Of a stretch of 64,000 bases of DNA, positions 25,506 to 36,563 are shown in pieces. Source of the DNA: Numida meleagris (Eukaryota > Chordata > Aves > Galliformes > Numididae). Made by a program: the position numbers and the translations under genes. Where the stretch lies: positions 102,864,138-102,928,137 of the forward strand of contig NC_034410.1 in assembly GCF_002078875.1 (NCBI RefSeq), written 5' to 3'. Position 1 is the stretch's first letter, and every line of letters begins with the position of its first letter. Under the pieces are notes generated by a model that saw only the letters and a program-made list of their open reading frames with translations, searched no databases and was not told where the DNA came from.

Positions 25506-25655
25506 AATCAGAGAATCAAAGAATGGTTTGAGTTGGAAATGACAATTAAGACTGGCTAGTTCCAATGCCCCTGCTATAGGCAGGGACACCTCACTCTAGA
25601 CCAGGTTGCTCAAAGCCCCATCCAGCCTGGCCTTGGATGCTTCCAGGGAGGAGGA
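25506..25655 (-). mobile_element. CR1 3' fragment, inverted relative to both neighbours
   Basis: On the + strand AGAATCAAAGAATGGTTTGA and CCCCATCCAGCCTGGCCTTG show a minus-orientation CR1. It lies between two plus-orientation CR1 pieces (25395-25505 and 25671-25728), which suggests insertion of one copy into, or beside, the tail of another. Confidence 0.85.
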
Positions 25656-25670
25656 TATATTAGCATCATA

Positions 25671-25728
25671 TTCTATGATGCTATGATCCTCATGGGTCCC
25701 TTCCAACTCAGGATATTCTATAATTCTG
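25671..25728 (+). mobile_element. CR1 tail remnant
   Basis: TTCTATGATGCTATGATCCT and GGGTCCCTTCCAACTCAGGA followed by ATTCTATAATTC are the last ~60 bases of a plus-orientation CR1. It may be the displaced tail of the copy at 25395-25505 or a separate insertion. Confidence 0.65.
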
Positions 25729-28700
25729 GTTTGAGCAGCATTGCGCTCAGCAGGTACAATGACTGAGCCACAAATCCCTTGTGTCTCTTCAGTCTTAAAG
25801 AGAAGCTCTGTTTCTGTCAATGACAGTTATCAATGAAGCCTTCAAAGAATCAAAGACTGCATAACTTTGCCCTTGTCCAGTCCAACTGCTACCACCTCTG
25901 GGCATGTAGCCATCCATCCAAACCCATCCAAGCATCCGTGGCACTGAGTCTTCTCAGGGGGGTTTGTCGATACAGGAATGTGAGATCAAGCTCGCAAAGA
26001 GCAATCACTTACACACGTATCTACTTCAGATGTACCTGAATGGGCTACACTGTTCTTTCATCTCCTGCAGTTAAGGATGTTTAATTTTAATCCCATGTCA
26101 AAGGGGAGAAAAAAAACCTGTACTGAAGTTCTGATAAATAAACCATGCCACCAAATGCTCAGATCAGCACATACTTGCTGGAAGCAGTGCAGAAAAGCTG
26201 CCTTCCAGCACTGCAGGCTGTTAAAACACCCCTTCAAATAGATGCTATTGTAAGCCGGTCGTACACCAGTGCTGTTGTATTGACTTCAGATCATAAAGCT
26301 TTTGCCATTCTGAGTGCATACAATGCTGAGGAAGAAGAAAAACGTGAAACATTTAGTAGTTGTTGATGTTCAGCTTGAGGACCTGTGAAGAGCTGTGGTT
26401 TTCAGGAGCCATTCAGCATCTGCTCTCACAGTCTGACTGCTCCGAGGTGCTTCGTGCTGGGCACCCACCAAGTCAGCCACCGACATCACAAGGCTGCCTG
26501 CAAAACCACGATCGGAGATGGAGATGGGGCAAACTGTCTGCCCTGCTGCTGCTGAAGTTATCAATTTCTACCTCTTCTGCTTTCAAATTACTTTGCAGCG
26601 TTATCTGCTCTCCAGGAGAAAACTGGAAGTTTCAAAAGCGAGGGAAGTCATTCACAGTGCAACGGGTGACAACCTGATTTTCCTGATTTCCGGAGTACTT
26701 GGACCCTCCTCAGGCTCCCACGACAGCAGCGAGATGCTGCACCTCAGCCAGGTGCTGCCAATGTTACCAAAGCCGCCAGTCTGTGCCGCAGCAGTGTGTT
26801 TGCAATATGTATAAGGACCAAAGCTGTTTACCACCCACTGATGAGCTTTTATGTGTAAAACGTCCCTTTCCCTCTTGAGTGCTGAAGCAGACACAGGTTT
26901 GTTGCTTTGATAGTAATATGAAAAAGCTTAACTTTGCTTCAGGATATTTGTAACCAAAACATGTGGAATTATTACGCCATAAAGTCTGCTTCGCTGGGTT
27001 TTGCTGATATAAAAAGGTTAAAAAAGAATTAAAAGAAATAAAAAAAATAAGGGAAGAAAAAGAAAGTTAATACAATAAATAAAAAAAGATGGATGGGTAC
27101 ACTGAACACAGTTTGGATCTACGCACTATATTGTCCCGGCAATGCCACCAATTCAATTTAAATCCTAAGGAAACAGCTAATGCTATTGAAGCACTGCAAA
27201 TTAACAGCAGAATGTACATCACCTCTCCAAGACAACGAGCACATCAAACACCTCCGCTGCTCTGCACGCAGACGGAGCAGGGGAAAAGCAGCATAAAAGT
27301 GAAATGGTTTCTCTTCCCCTGCCACGCTGAAGGCAAGTGCCAACTCTTGCTGTTGTAAACTGTAGGGCAAGGCCGTGTGAGGAGTTCTGGAAAGAAAACG
27401 AATACCACATAGCAGGCAGGCAGAATGAGACAGAGGTATTTTTAATTGATGCTAGACGAACGTAAATACTTGAAGCTGGCGTTAAGCAGCGCAGCCCTTT
27501 TTCTCCCCATGCCAGGTACCCATTTATCCGGGCTCATAACCAAAGGCCAACATGACATCAGAAGCCCTGTGGTGTTTTGCCTTTGGGCAATAGCCGGTAA
27601 AACTGGTTTCATCTGGCAGATGAGAGTGTGAGCTGAGGTAATTGGTGTGTTCTTTTCTGCCTCAGATTCCTTATCTCATCCTGAATATTCCCATAGCCTC
27701 CCTTTTTCCAGCCCTTTTGTTTCTCAACAAAAAAAATATTTACATTGAAATAAACATTGAGAGCCTCCAGATCGCATCAGGGCAGACACAGGTGTTGGCA
27801 GCCCCAGGAGCAATGAGCAGCGCAATGGCAACCACGGAAGAGGAGAGCTGGAAGCAGGGCTCTTTCTGGTGGGACGTCATACGGAGCAGAAGGGGTTTGG
27901 ACAGACACCATTTGACAAAGGAGCATAACTCAAAAAACACCTGCCACTCCATTTTTCTTTCACTCCAGAGATCTGTTTGGATTACTTTCCTATATTGTTT
28001 CACAACTGAGGGATAAAACTCATCTGAATACGATGGCAGTGTCATGAGGGAGTCTTTCTGTCTACAACCCAAGGCTGGAAACAGCCATGGCTGCCTGTTT
28101 CTGGGGCTGCAGGAGCAGTGTTTGCCATGCAGCCAGCATGAGTTGTGCAGGTGTTGAGTGGGCTTCCTGCAAGCATCCCCACATCAGCCCTTGCTGAGGA
28201 GAGCACTCACAGAACAAAGTCTGCTCATATGAAAATGGCAGTGAACACATAGTATGGATTTTGTTAGATGGGCTCTGTGAGTGAGGAGCATCGCCTGCTG
28301 TTTCTTTTAATTTGGGAAGGCCACAGCACGTCCATAGAATGCACAGCATGGGGCAGCACCACCACCAGACAACATGGGAGTGTGCCACGTAGATCGGTGG
28401 GACAAACGCTTCTAGCTCACCAGGAACAAGTGGTCATCTAAGAGCTGCCCCGGGAAATGAGTTGAAAGGGAAAAAAAGATTTTTTCCTTCTTTCCAAAAG
28501 TACTACTGATAGATAAATATGTAGCGCAAGGACTGCATGTGATGCCCATCAAAGAAAGACTTGCCAGAGGTGAAGTCCCTGCTCTGACATGCTGGATCTG
28601 TAACCTAAGGAAGAGTGCCTTGCTTTCCAAAACCCCTGCCCTTTCTAACCACACATCCAGCTGAAGCTGCAGGGCACTGGAAGCATGGAGAAGCCTGGGA

Positions 28701-28818
28701 AGTCTGGCCATGTACAAATCCAGAAAATTAGTTTTAGCCTCTCCTATTGGAACATTTTTGATGTTTTTCCCCAGCTCCTATGGAAATCACACAGAGGTTT
28801 CCCACTGTAGCTGAGCTG

Positions 28819-28885
28819 GATCCCAAGTCTGTCAACCCTGAAGAAGAAAAAAGATCCCAAGTCTGTCAACCCTGAGAAGAAAAAG
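28819..28885 (+). repeat. About 33-bp imperfect direct repeat
   Basis: GATCCCAAGTCTGTCAACCC followed by TGAAGAAGAAAA occurs at 28819-28850. It recurs from 28853 with one A missing (TGAGAAGAAAA). The offset is 34 bp, indicating a local tandem duplication. Confidence 0.85.
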
Positions 28886-30139
28886 CTGAAGATGATAGAA
28901 AAGGGAGACTTTAACTTGCCGAGCAAGGCTAAAACACAAATCTAGTGGTTATGTTAAACAGTCCAAATGAAAATTATCCAAATGTACAGGATTATAGGAG
29001 AAGAAAGAAAATAGACAACTAGAAGGAGATGATGAAAAATGGGTTAAGGGAGGAGGAAGATATAAAAGGTGGGAAAGTGAATGGGAAAATCCAGTCTGGG
29101 ATCGAGGAGAGTCTGAAGAAGATGTGAAAAGAGGAGAGAAGTAGAAGAAAATTGGTGTGAAAATGTGGCAGAAACGCAGAAGCTCCTGGGGTTGGGGATA
29201 GAGGGGATGGACTCGGACTTTGACATCAGGGTCTGAGCCCCATCAGCGATTCAAAGAGACTCCCCCAGGGGAGCCGAGCAACTCTCTGAGCTGTTTATGC
29301 CCTCTCGATAGAAAGAGACAGTTGTAATGGGGAGGGGAAAGGTCGTTGGGCGTCCCTTTGTCCTACCCACTGGACATGTCCCAGGGACTGAGCCCAGGAG
29401 GATGCTGTAGGATCCTCTGTTTTTTTCTGAGGAACTCTGTGGCTTCCTGCTGGACTTCACAAAGCACGGCAGTCAGGGCAGGCCCAAGTGGCTCCTTCAT
29501 CGCATCCCCCTTGCCCCAACACACTCCTCTCCTCTTTTAATACCTGCGAGTAGGGGTATCCATGTTCCAGGGGCTGCAGAACTGATACAGTGTGCCACTG
29601 CTGCACTCCTGAATACCCATGTATTCATCTGGCAGAAAGCAGCTTGAGAAGTTCCTGAGCCAACCCAAGAGGTCCCGTGGACCCAAACTATCACAACCAG
29701 GCACACAATGGGCCTCAGTCACCAGGTTCTGAACAAGGTCCATGAGTATGAAGTTAGGAACGTGGTGTTGGCCTCTCCTCCTCTTGCTGCCCTCTCTCCT
29801 CTGCCTAGGGTCAGTTGGCCTTCCTGCTTGGCCATGGCCTACATGGCAAATAGCTCTCTTCCCTCCCAGTGACCTTTACCTGGGCTGGAATGCCCGCCGG
29901 CCACAGCAGCTTCAGGGACTGGAGGAGACAACTGCCTCATGTTCCAGAAGCATGTTTTGGCCTTCTCAGAATGACAAAATGAGGCAGCTGTCCACTGTGG
30001 GCAATTTAGCCTAATGTGATACTGAATTTGTCTGTTTAATACACCCAGATGTTCCAGCAGTGAGTGCATTACAAAATTCTTCAATAAATAATGGAGATGG
30101 GAATAATTTTTTGTTGTTTTCTTTTTTAATGAAAATGGC

Positions 30140-30480
30140 AAAAACAGTAATTTGCTACTGTACATCTGCATCAGTTATTTAACGTGACATCTTGCTGTAG
30201 TAATAATCCATCAGCATCCAGCATTACATATGGATTCATAAAAAGGTTTATGCATGCGTTGGTGCATTTGCTGTCTGCCAAACCAATTACATACATTTTA
30301 CCATAAATTATACATATTGAACTGGGAGCCTGCTGTGTTAATTGCTCACATTTTTATAGGGGAAAATGTGGTCACGGAGCGATTTTTCTTTTTAAACATA
30401 TTGAGAACAAGGCAGAAGAAGATGCTATGTCTTCAGTTTTCAGAGCTGAGAAATCAATATTTAGCCTGACAGTTTACCAT
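30140..30480. promoter_or_regulatory. Candidate conserved non-coding element
   Basis: This AT-rich, complex, repeat-free stretch contains closely packed homeodomain/POU-like words (TTATGCATGCG, CAATTAC, TAAATTATAC, TTAATTG). The composition resembles vertebrate developmental enhancers, but conservation cannot be judged from one genome. Confidence 0.25.
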
Positions 30481-31664
30481 CATTAAAACAAACAAAAAGC
30501 TCAGCGAAAACAAACAGTTGGAGAAGCTTCCCTTGGTGTCTTCTCTCCTCACTTTCCTGTAGGCACCCATGTCTTTGCTTGGAAAAGTATGGAAATATAT
30601 GCACAGTTGTACTGCAGGTGTTACACAGAATTGAAGACTGAACTTCTATGTACCAACACTAAGGGCAGTTTCATTGCCTTCCCATACTGGGGCCCCAGAA
30701 AGGACCCATGAGGAGCACTGGGTTGATCTTTCTCAGTGCTCTGCTGCTCACTTGCCCATTCTTCAGGAACAATGCCATGTAATTATGAGCCACAGCTTGG
30801 CTGTTCACAGACGTTCTGTGAGTAATGCTTTAAATATAGTTTATTACATCAAGCTCAGCACTGGAACCCAATGGCTTTCAACCCCTGGTAGGACTGAATC
30901 CCCATTCAGTTCCCTACTGAAAAAAAATGTAAAAGCGCTCTCTTGGTTGAAAGAAACAACGCAGAGGACAGAATTAAAACTCCAGATAATACCATCAGAG
31001 GAGGGCAGAATGAAATGATGTCTCACTTATAAAAGATGTGAGACCATTCTGATGAGTCAGAAACAAACAGCATAGCTTTAGAGAGATAGTTGGAGGGAGA
31101 AATGCATTTGTCTCCTCTTTGGATCACTGTAAATGGAAGGAAGCATGGAAGATGTTTTCCTGCTGTTCTTTATTTTTGACATAACACAATATTGTGTTCA
31201 GAGAGACTAGAGAACTACAACAGTTACAGTTGCATAAAGGAAGCTGAAAAGTGGACTCATTTTTCCTACACCACTCGCAAGGCTCTGGTTTTATTTATCC
31301 CTGTTTAATGAGAGTTCCCTGCTGTCGGTTGGGAGAAGAGCTCTTCCTGCAAAAGAGTAACATCCAAGGCACTTCCCAAAGGAAACTTTTAGTCAGACTC
31401 TGCCATGCTCACTTTCTCTCAAAACACAATTAAATTTCAAGGTGAGGGACTGGATAACCACACAGAGTATATTCCTATATTAAGAAAAACAGACATAAAT
31501 GATGTTTTGGGGGAAAAATAAAAAAAGATCATTATACTGTTTCAATTTTTTTCTGTGAACTTGCTTACAGTCCATTGCACATGTTGAGCGAGAAAGAATG
31601 AAGGGAAGGCCAGGTAGGAAACTGATGTTGTAGTTGAAAAACAGAAAGGTATGGGTTTCATGGG

Positions 31665-32738
31665 TGGACTGTTTGACAGACAAGGAACTGGTTGCAGGAT
31701 TGTATCCAGAGAGCAGTGGTCAATGTCTCACTGTCCAGATGGAGATCAGCAACAAGTGGTGTCTCTCAGGAGGCAGTACTGAGAGAAGTGCTCTTTAACA
31801 TCTTCATCAATTACATTGACTGTGGAATCAAGTGCATCCTCAGCAAGCTTGTGGATGACACCAAGCTGTGTGGTGCAGTTGCCACCCAAGGGACAGGATG
31901 CCATCCAGAGAGACCTAGACAGGCTTGAGCAGTGGGCTCAGGTGAACCTCATGCTGTTCAACAAATCCAAGTGCAAGGTCTTGCACCTGGGTCGTTGCAA
32001 CCCCGGCTATCTGTACAGGCTGGGGAATGTAAGGATGGAGCACAGTGCTGCCAAAAAGGACCTGGGGGTACCAGTGGATGGTAAGCTGGACATGGGCCAG
32101 CAGTGTGCCCTCACAGCCCAGAAAGCCAACCGTATCCTGGGCTGCATCAAAAGAAGTGTGGTCAGCAGGGTGAGGGAGGTGATCCTGCCCCTCTGCTCTG
32201 CACTGGTGAGACTTCACCTGGAGTACTGCATCCAGATGTGGAGTCCTCAGTGCAGGAGAGATGTGATCCTGTTGGAGCACATCCAGAGGAGAGCCACAGA
32301 AATGATCCCAGGGATGGAACACCTTCCCTATGACAACAGGCTGAAAGAGCTGGGGCTGTTGGGCCTGGAGAAGAGAGGGCTCCAAGGTCACTCTAAGAGC
32401 AGCCTTTCAGTATCTAAAGGGGGACTGTAAGAAAGAAGGGATTGGACTCTTTAGCAGGGTCTGCTGTGATAGAACAAGGGGAGATGGTTTCAAACTAGAA
32501 GAGGAGAGATTTAGGCTGGATGTAAGGAAGAACATTTTTACAATAAAGGTGGTGAGGCAATGGAACAGGTTGCTCAGAGAGGCAGTGGATTCCCAATCCC
32601 TGGAGATACTCAGGTCAGGCTGAATGGGGCTCTGAGCAACCTGAGGTAGCTGTAGGTGTCCCTGTTTGTTGCAGAGGAGTTGGACTAGGTGACCTTTAAG
32701 GGTCCTCTCCAACTCAGACAATTCTATGATTCTATGAT
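31665..32738 (+). mobile_element. CR1 LINE, 5'-truncated, with reverse transcriptase remnant
   Basis: About 1.07 kb of CR1 in plus orientation, from inside the reverse transcriptase region to the tail ATTCTATGATTCTATGAT. Translation at 31692-31928 shows RT blocks ([15 protein letters not shown], then LVDDTKLCG at the catalytic FADD box position). The frame then shifts near 31890 to the 31816-32430 frame, which holds the C-terminal CR1 blocks [45 protein letters not shown] and [16 protein letters not shown]. Frame loss after the SVSKGGL stop and the frameshift show the element is dead. It is the most complete CR1 copy in the window. Confidence 0.95.
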
Positions 32739-34056
32739 TAATGCGTTGATGCTGGAAGAAGGAGGTAATGAGAACACTGTTACAGAACAGGCTTTTTCAG
32801 ATTGTCATTTCTTTCTTCGCTCAACACTGAGTGGCTGGCCAGGTTTTGTCTTCGTATGCTTCCTCAGTAACAGGTGTAGCTCCTGCTTCTTTAAACAATT
32901 GAAGCAGTCAGGAGCATTTTCTCCTCTAAGCACTGTCACTCAAATTACTGCCCTTCTCCCTCTGTGGCTTGCTGTGTGAAAAGTTCATGCTAATCACTTC
33001 AACTGATGAACATTTTACTTGCCCTCCTCCTTTGCCATTCCCATGTTTTACCACGAGTAACCATACAAAATATAAACCTAACACCAGAGCTGTCAGTGAC
33101 TCTAAATGCTTCCTTTATGGTGCTCTTGTTAAACATTGCTGAAGACTTATAGCCACAAGAGGACCCTTCCTTGTTTACACAGCAGTCTTCCTCCCATACC
33201 CTGTTTTCAGCCCTGCCCTCACAGCATTCACTCAGTATCTGGGGAAGGCACCATTGAGTGGTGGCTATCAGTTTCTCATGCTGACAAGCCACCACAACAG
33301 TTCTGCAGGGCACCTAACAGGCCCACACTGGCTGAGACTGCTGCAATAAAAGTAAAGCCAGGCCAAGTATCGAGGAGAGGTAAGTACCCTAATTTTTAAT
33401 GACATCTTATATTGCAGCTGCTGTCAGGCCAGTGAGAACAGCAAACAAGCAACATGGATGTGGCTAAATCTCTGAAGTTAGAGAATACACAGCAACAGAA
33501 GTATGCATAAAATGAAGGCATGCTGCCTGAGAGATGCTGGCAAAAGACTAAGATAAAGAGTGACATTTACTACTAACATGTGCAGAAACACCATTCTTTT
33601 TATCTCCTACTATATTACAGCCCTGTATTATGTCTCTGGCATATCTCATGGAGTAAGTTAGAAATAGATCCATCCATATATATTGGGCAATAAGAAAGAA
33701 GCATTTTTCCTAAACATTTTGAGAAACACCTTTTTTTCCTACCAAAACAAAGTATATCCTACTCGACTGATTTATTACCTTTGCCTTGAGCTTAATGGAT
33801 TTATTAACATTAAGCAGGTAAAGACTTAAATCTGAAATAGATCTGGAGTTGTAGATCAGATGGATTTGTGTTGCTGTTCAGTGGAAAAACAGAAACGCTC
33901 TGTTAAATTTCAGCAAAAAGACAGTTGTGCTCAGAGGCATCAGTGAGAGGAAGGAGCGACCACCAGTGCTGGTCACTGGGGATGGCTGTCCCATCCGGCA
34001 TGGAGATCTCACTGCCGGGCTGGTGAGCAAGGCAGTGCCACGGGTTTGAGCTCACA
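32739..34056. other. Intergenic DNA, nothing recognised
   Basis: AT-rich sequence between CR1 copies with no exon, RNA gene or repeat family I can identify. Short open frames reach about 104 codons and look like chance. Confidence 0.6.
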
Positions 34057-34236
34057 GAGAATCTCAGACTCATTAAGGTTGGAAAGTCCAATAAGATCAG
34101 CTAGTCCAACCATCAGCCTATGCCTGTATCTGCTCTAGGCCATGTCACTCGATGCCACATCCACCCTTTTCTTGAAAACCTCCAGGGAGCAGAATTGTCG
34201 AATCATTAAGGTTAGAAAGACCAACCTGCTTCCAGG
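34057..34236 (-). mobile_element. Old CR1 fragment, minus orientation
   Basis: ACTCATTAAGGTTGGAAAGT, AGTCCAACCATCAGCCTATG, CATCCACCCTTTTCTTGAAA and ACCTCCAGGG are landmarks of a CR1 3' region read from the opposite strand. A second ATCATTAAGGTTAGAAAGAC at 34203-34222 repeats the tail motif, so two tails may be nested. Confidence 0.75.
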
Positions 34237-34559
34237 TCATTCCCATCAGCACAGCGTTCATTCACTCTCCAAAGAGCAACGCAAGGATTGTTCCTTCCAA
34301 GAAAGGGGAAGATTGATCAGAAATGAACTTGAATGCATGCAACATGTTAAACCACCAAGTTCCGTGCACTGTGTTTGATTTTTCTTCACCATTGCTCCGT
34401 TGTGCTCCCTCGCTGGATTTCAAAGCACTCAAAGCGCTCTGCTCTGTGCTATCTGGTTTCAGGCAAGCAGCGTGGCAGTGTGCCTGAGCTGAGAAAATAT
34501 GCTTGAAGTCTGCATTCACAGGCAGCTTCAGCATCCTAAGGAAAACGCTTTGTTTTTGT

Positions 34560-34900
34560 AGCCTGAAAGTATGTCACAAACATGAATAGAATTATACGCT
34601 CACTCTCCCTTGCCCTCAATCCTCTTCACCTTAGGAAAAAATTATACGCTTCCAATTACAGGGCCAGTTAAAATCAATACAAAGGTGGGAGAAAACAGAT
34701 CATTTTTCTTATGGAAGTAACTGTTTTCATTAATTTTTCATTAGTCCTGCTTTTGTTGTGCTATCCATCACTGAAGGAGCTGGTATGCAGTAGATTACAT
34801 TTAGGTTATCTTACATGCTTCCAGGATTTAGTAGATATTGCCTGATAAAGCTGCAAGCTCTATGGCTTTAACTTACATCTATCAATAATGCATCAGAAGA
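34560..34900. promoter_or_regulatory. Candidate conserved non-coding element with a 50-bp spaced motif pair
   Basis: Complex AT-rich sequence without repeats, containing two exact copies of AATTATACGCT at 34590-34600 and 34640-34650, exactly 50 bp apart on the same strand. TAAT-type homeodomain cores follow (CATTAATTTTTCATTAG). Function is inferred only from composition. Confidence 0.25.
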
Positions 34901-35292
34901 GAATTTTTCTGCACGCAGCTGTCCCTGAGCCAAGCGGCTTTCTCCTGGAATAGCTGCACTGGTTACAGCTGACATGCTGCTGCAGTTTCCAAACCTCTCG
35001 TCTAAAGGCTACAACTGCGAGATGAGCAGATGTGCCAGGAGAGAGATCATCTGGGAGGGTTTAGCTCTGCTTTCCTGGTGCTGCAATTGAGATTTTGGAG
35101 CTCCTCAAGCCAGGAGCCCGCTGTGCCCTGCTGCATGACAGCAACTTCAGCTGACGGCCTTCCTGCCATCGTGGTGCATTTTGGGGTTTGGCTGTGATAA
35201 TTCTATCAACAACCAAATCTCTTTCACAAAATACACCAGGGTATTCTGTTGCTGTTTTTTTTCCCCTTTGTAATGCCCAAGTTCTGTGGTAA

Positions 35293-35998
35293 GAAACTTC
35301 AGCCCAGCTGAGAAGGGCTTAGGGGTCCTGGTTGATGAAAAACCTAGCATGAGCCAGCAGTGTGTCCCTGCAGCCCAGAAAACCAATGGTATCCTGGCTT
35401 CCATCAGAAGAGGGGTGGCCAGCAGGGTGAGGGAGGGGACTGTCTCCCTCTGCTCTGCCCTCGTGAGGCCCCAGCTGGGGTACTGCATCTAGGTCTGGGG
35501 CCCTCAACGCTGGAAAGGCGTGGAGCTGTTGGAGAGGGACCAGAGGTGGGCCATGAAGACGACCCAAGGGTTGGAGCACCTCTCCTATGAAGGCAGGCTG
35601 AGGGAACTGGGCTTGTTCAGGCTGGAGAAGAGAAGGCTGCAGGGAGACCTCACTGCAGCCTTCCAGTATTTAAAGGGGGTTTATAAACATGAGGGAAATC
35701 AACTTTTTATGCAGATGGATAACGATAGGACAAGTGGGAATCGTTTAAGTAAAGGAGGGGAGATTTAGATTAGATGTTGGGGGAATTTTTTTTTACTGAG
35801 AGAGTGGTGAGGTACTGGAATATGCTGATCAGAGAGGCTATGGATGACTCATCCCTGGAGGGTTCAAGGTTGGCTGGGGCCCTGCGCAGTCTGATCTAGT
35901 ACTTGATCTCGTGGTTGGCAATCCTGCCTGCAGCAGAGGGGTTGGAACTTGATGATCCTTGAGGTCCTTCCAACCCAAGCCATTCTATGATTCTGTGA
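35293..35998 (+). mobile_element. CR1 LINE fragment with RT C-terminal remnant
   Basis: About 700 bp of plus-orientation CR1, ending CCATTCTATGATTCTGTGAA. Translated frames show [39 protein letters not shown] and LRELGLFRLEKRRLQGDL in different frames, so it is decayed. The end wording (CTTGATGATCCTTGAGGTCC) is shared with the copy at 54575-54708, indicating a subfamily different from the 24.1 and 31.7 kb copies. Confidence 0.93.
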
Positions 35999-36112
35999 AC
36001 TGAAACAACACAAAAAGAAGACTGCAGTCACTCCTGAAGAGCTGAGCCAGAGGAAGGAGATGGAGACATAAGAAGAGCCCACTTAAAGCAGGAAATGTGA
36101 GCGGGATTTTCA

Positions 36113-36130
36113 TGGAATCACAGAACGGTT
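36113..36130 (-). mobile_element. CR1 tail scrap
   Basis: GGAATCACAGAACGGTT matches the reverse of the CR1 3' tail and stops after about 18 bases. It lies between two plus-orientation copies. Confidence 0.5.
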
Positions 36131-36244
36131 ACTCTTGAGCTGCCTACCCCCAAACAGAAGAAAATGAATCTTCCTGAACTGAAGAAAGAAATGAGGGAAA
36201 TGCACTGCTACTTTTAGTTATTATCTGGCAATCCATGTTTTCAG

Positions 36245-36563
36245 TGCAAGCCTTCCAGATCTTGAGAGGCCAGGCTCTTCTCAGTGGTGTGTAGTGAGAG
36301 AACAAGGAGCAATGGCCTAAAACTTGAACATAGGAAGTTCCAAACAAACATGTAGAAGAACTTGTTTACGGTAAGGGTGATGGAGCACTGGAACAGGTTG
36401 CCCAGAGAGGTTGTGGAGTCTCCTTCTATTATTCAAAACTTGTCTTGACACCTACCCGTGTGACCTGTTGTGGGGAACCTTCTTTAGCAAGGGGTTGGAC
36501 TCCATGATCTCTTGAGGTCCCTTCCAACCCCTGTGATTCTGTGATTCTGTGACTCTGTGATTT
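36245..36563 (+). mobile_element. CR1 LINE 3' fragment
   Basis: Plus-orientation CR1 3' region: GGAACAGGTTGCCCAGAGAG, GTTGTGGAGTCTCCTTC, then GGGGTTGGACTCCATGATCT, TCTTGAGGTCCCTTCCAACC and a tail of about four imperfect TGTGATTC units. The extended tail repeat is typical of CR1. Confidence 0.93.

Larger units (their letters stand above)
25736..31664. other. Intergenic DNA between two CR1 clusters
   Basis: No gene was recognised. Visible items are an A-rich low-complexity stretch around 27009-27090, a 33-bp imperfect direct repeat at 28819-28885, and a long AT-rich segment at 30140-30480 that resembles a conserved non-coding element. A 114-codon frame at 30674-31018 has no recognisable domain. 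Confidence 0.6.

Noticed and set aside
30674..31018. 114-codon + strand frame
   Set aside because: Unrecognised, isolated, and no promoter, splice or repeat evidence supports expression.
31915..32391. 158-codon - strand frame
   Set aside because: It is the antisense shadow of the CR1 reverse transcriptase remnant.
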